From: an uncultured Prevotella sp.
GTDB lineage: Bacteria > Bacteroidota > Bacteroidia > Bacteroidales > Bacteroidaceae
NCBI GenBank assembly: GCA_945614335.1
Contig: CALZAP010000080.1
Location: forward strand, 1-6,602
Direction: 5' to 3'
Length of the DNA stretch: 6,602 bases
Part shown: positions 5,286 to 6,602 of the stretch, one piece after another
Layout of the letters: the number at the start of each line of letters is the position of its first letter
Numbering within the stretch: the stretch's first letter is position 1
Notes under the pieces: generated by a model
Told to the model about the DNA's origin: nothing
The model's database searches: none
Seen by the model: only the letters and a program-made list of their open reading frames with translations
Made by a program: the position numbers and the translations under genes

Positions 5286-6562
5286 TTACTATAAAATATC
5301 CGAAACAAGAGATGTGGGCGTCGATAGTTGAACGCCCACACCTCGATGTGTCGCAGCTCACCGCAACAGTGAAGTCTGTGCTCGACGATGTGAGGTCGCG
5401 CGGTGACGAGGCTGTGAAGGAATATGAACTGAAATTCGACAAGGCGGAGCTTTCTTCCCTTGCAGTCAGCCAAGCAGAAATGGACGAGGCTGAGAGTCTT
5501 GTGGACGCAGACCTCAAGGATGCCATTTCGCTCGCCCACGACAATATAAAGGCTTTCCACGAGGCCCAGAAGTTCGACGGAGTGCGTGTGCAGCCGTGCC
5601 CCGGCGTGGAGTGCTGGCAGAAGAGTGTAGCTATAGAGCGTGTGGGATTGTATATCCCCGGCGGCACTGCCCCGTTGTTCAGCACGGTGCTGATGCTTGC
5701 CACTCCGGCCAAGATAGCTGGTTGCAAGGAGATAGTGCTATGTACGCCCCCTGGTCGCGATGGCAAGGTCAATCCTGCCATTCTTGTGGCTGCCCGTGTG
5801 GCAGGTGTAAGCCGCATCTTCAAGGCTGGCGGCGTGCAGGCCATCGGTGCTATGGCCTATGGCACTGAGTCTGTGCCAAAGGTTTACAAGATATTTGGAC
5901 CCGGCAACCAGTATGTCATGGCTGCCAAACAGCAAGTAAGCCTCCATGAGGTGGCGATAGACATGCCCGCCGGCCCGTCAGAGGTGTGCGTTATCGCCGA
6001 CGCCAATGCCAATGCCGAGTTTGTGGCTGCCGACCTGTTGTCGCAGGCTGAGCATGGCGTGGACTCGCAGGTGCTGATGATTACCACTTCAGAACAGAAG
6101 GCAGAGGAGGTGGAGGCGGAAGTGGCACGCCAGTTGGCCCTTCTTCCTCGTCGCGACATAGCCGAGAAGACCCTCGACAACAGTAAGATAGTCGTGGTGG
6201 CTTCTGAAGAAGAGGCCATGGAACTGTCAAACGCTTATGCCCCTGAACATCTCATCATCCAGACCGACAGCTACGAAGAGTTGGCTGCCCGTGTGGTGAA
6301 TGCTGGAAGCGTGTTCCTTGGACGTTACGCCTGTGAGAGTGCAGGCGACTATGCCAGTGGTACAAACCACACCCTTCCCACCCATGGCTATGCCACTGCC
6401 TACAGCGGAGTGAATCTCGACAGCTATTGCCGCAAAATCACTTTCCAGCACCTCACTGAGGAAGGCATACGCAGCATTGGACACGCTGTGGAGGCAATGG
6501 CGGCCGCAGAGTCGCTCGACGCCCACAAGCAGGCTATGACTGTGAGGGTAAAGAGGGTATAA
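5282..6562 (+). CDS. hisD: Histidinol dehydrogenase
   Basis: HisD carries out the last two steps of histidine synthesis: NAD-dependent, zinc-dependent oxidation of L-histidinol through histidinal to histidine. The 426-residue length is normal. All key residues of E. coli HisD are present with a uniform offset of four: zinc ligands Gln255, His258, Asp356 and His415, and the catalytic pair Glu322-His323 in YAPEHL. Other family motifs are YIPGGTAPL (124-132), FGPGNQYV (205-212), DMPAGPSE (227-234), LLSQAEHG (252-259) and GTNHTLPT (360-367). The ATG at 5282 lies within the ATGA overlap with the hisG stop. In Bacteroidetes hisC and hisB often follow hisD; here the window ends 40 bases after the stop, so this cannot be seen. 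Confidence 0.98.
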   Translation: MITIKYPKQEMWASIVERPHLDVSQLTATVKSVLDDVRSRGDEAVKEYELKFDKAELSSLAVSQAEMDEAESLVDADLKDAISLAHDNIKAFHEAQKFDGVRVQPCPGVECWQKSVAIERVGLYIPGGTAPLFSTVLMLATPAKIAGCKEIVLCTPPGRDGKVNPAILVAARVAGVSRIFKAGGVQAIGAMAYGTESVPKVYKIFGPGNQYVMAAKQQVSLHEVAIDMPAGPSEVCVIADANANAEFVAADLLSQAEHGVDSQVLMITTSEQKAEEVEAEVARQLALLPRRDIAEKTLDNSKIVVVASEEEAMELSNAYAPEHLIIQTDSYEELAARVVNAGSVFLGRYACESAGDYASGTNHTLPTHGYATAYSGVNLDSYCRKITFQHLTEEGIRSIGHAVEAMAAAESLDAHKQAMTVRVKRV

Positions 6563-6572
6563 GGGGATTTTT

Positions 6573-6602
6573 AGAGGGAAGAGGGAAGAAGGTAGAGGGT
6601 AG
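6573..6602. repeat. Purine-rich 7-bp tandem repeat, cut by the window end
   Basis: Four degenerate heptamers of AGAGGGA type run in tandem from 6573 (AGAGGGA, AGAGGGA, AGAAGGT, AGAGGGT), and a fifth begins at 6601. It starts 10 bases after the hisD stop. The unit length equals that of the repeat at 1299-1426, but the unit sequence is more G-rich. Its full extent lies outside the window. Confidence 0.7.

Noticed and set aside
5257..5844. 195-codon minus-strand open frame opposite the start of hisD
   Set aside because: It is antisense to a confidently identified histidinol dehydrogenase with every catalytic residue in place. Its translation is Ser/Ala/Thr-rich with no recognisable motif.

Overview
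The window looks like a chromosomal segment from a Bacteroidales bacterium, most likely Prevotella or a close relative. The support is indirect. Start codons sit in A/T-rich contexts without clear Shine-Dalgarno sequences. There are copies of the Bacteroidetes promoter -7 element (TAnnTTTG). Intergenic DNA is filled with GAAGAAT-type heptamer repeats. The gene content is typical of the group: a Na+-pumping decarboxylase, a long-form hisG followed by hisD, and a Cys-anchored lytic transglycosylase.

Layout. Bases 1-123 are the 3' end of a biotin carrier protein gene. It is followed after 13 bases by the membrane beta subunit of a Na+-translocating decarboxylase (137-1294). Together they take CO2 from a carboxy-biotin and couple its release to Na+ export. 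Bases 1295-1432 are a low-complexity spacer of 7-bp repeats in inverted orientation. A small LuxR-type DNA-binding protein with a degenerate receiver domain (1433-2020) starts right after the repeats. It converges on a two-gene minus-strand operon, with only 2 bases between the stop codons. In transcription order that operon holds an MltF-like lytic transglycosylase lipoprotein (4412 down to 3102) and an unusual UDP-GlcNAc 2-epimerase-fold protein (3105 down to 2023), joined by a 4-base ATGA overlap. Divergent from it, hisG (4434-5285) and hisD (5282-6562) encode the first and last enzymes of histidine synthesis, also with an ATGA overlap. The last 40 bases are a second purine-rich heptamer repeat, cut by the window end.

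Most of the window is ordinary metabolism. The part most worth a second look is the minus-strand pair. The epimerase-like protein keeps the fold and full length of the non-hydrolysing epimerases, but by motif alignment from memory it has lost three of the four catalytic residues known from E. coli WecB, plus motifs tied to allosteric UDP-GlcNAc binding. It is translationally coupled to a periplasmic peptidoglycan-cleaving lipoprotein. I infer a possible sugar-nucleotide-sensing or repurposed enzyme linked to wall turnover; this is a hypothesis, not a demonstrated function.
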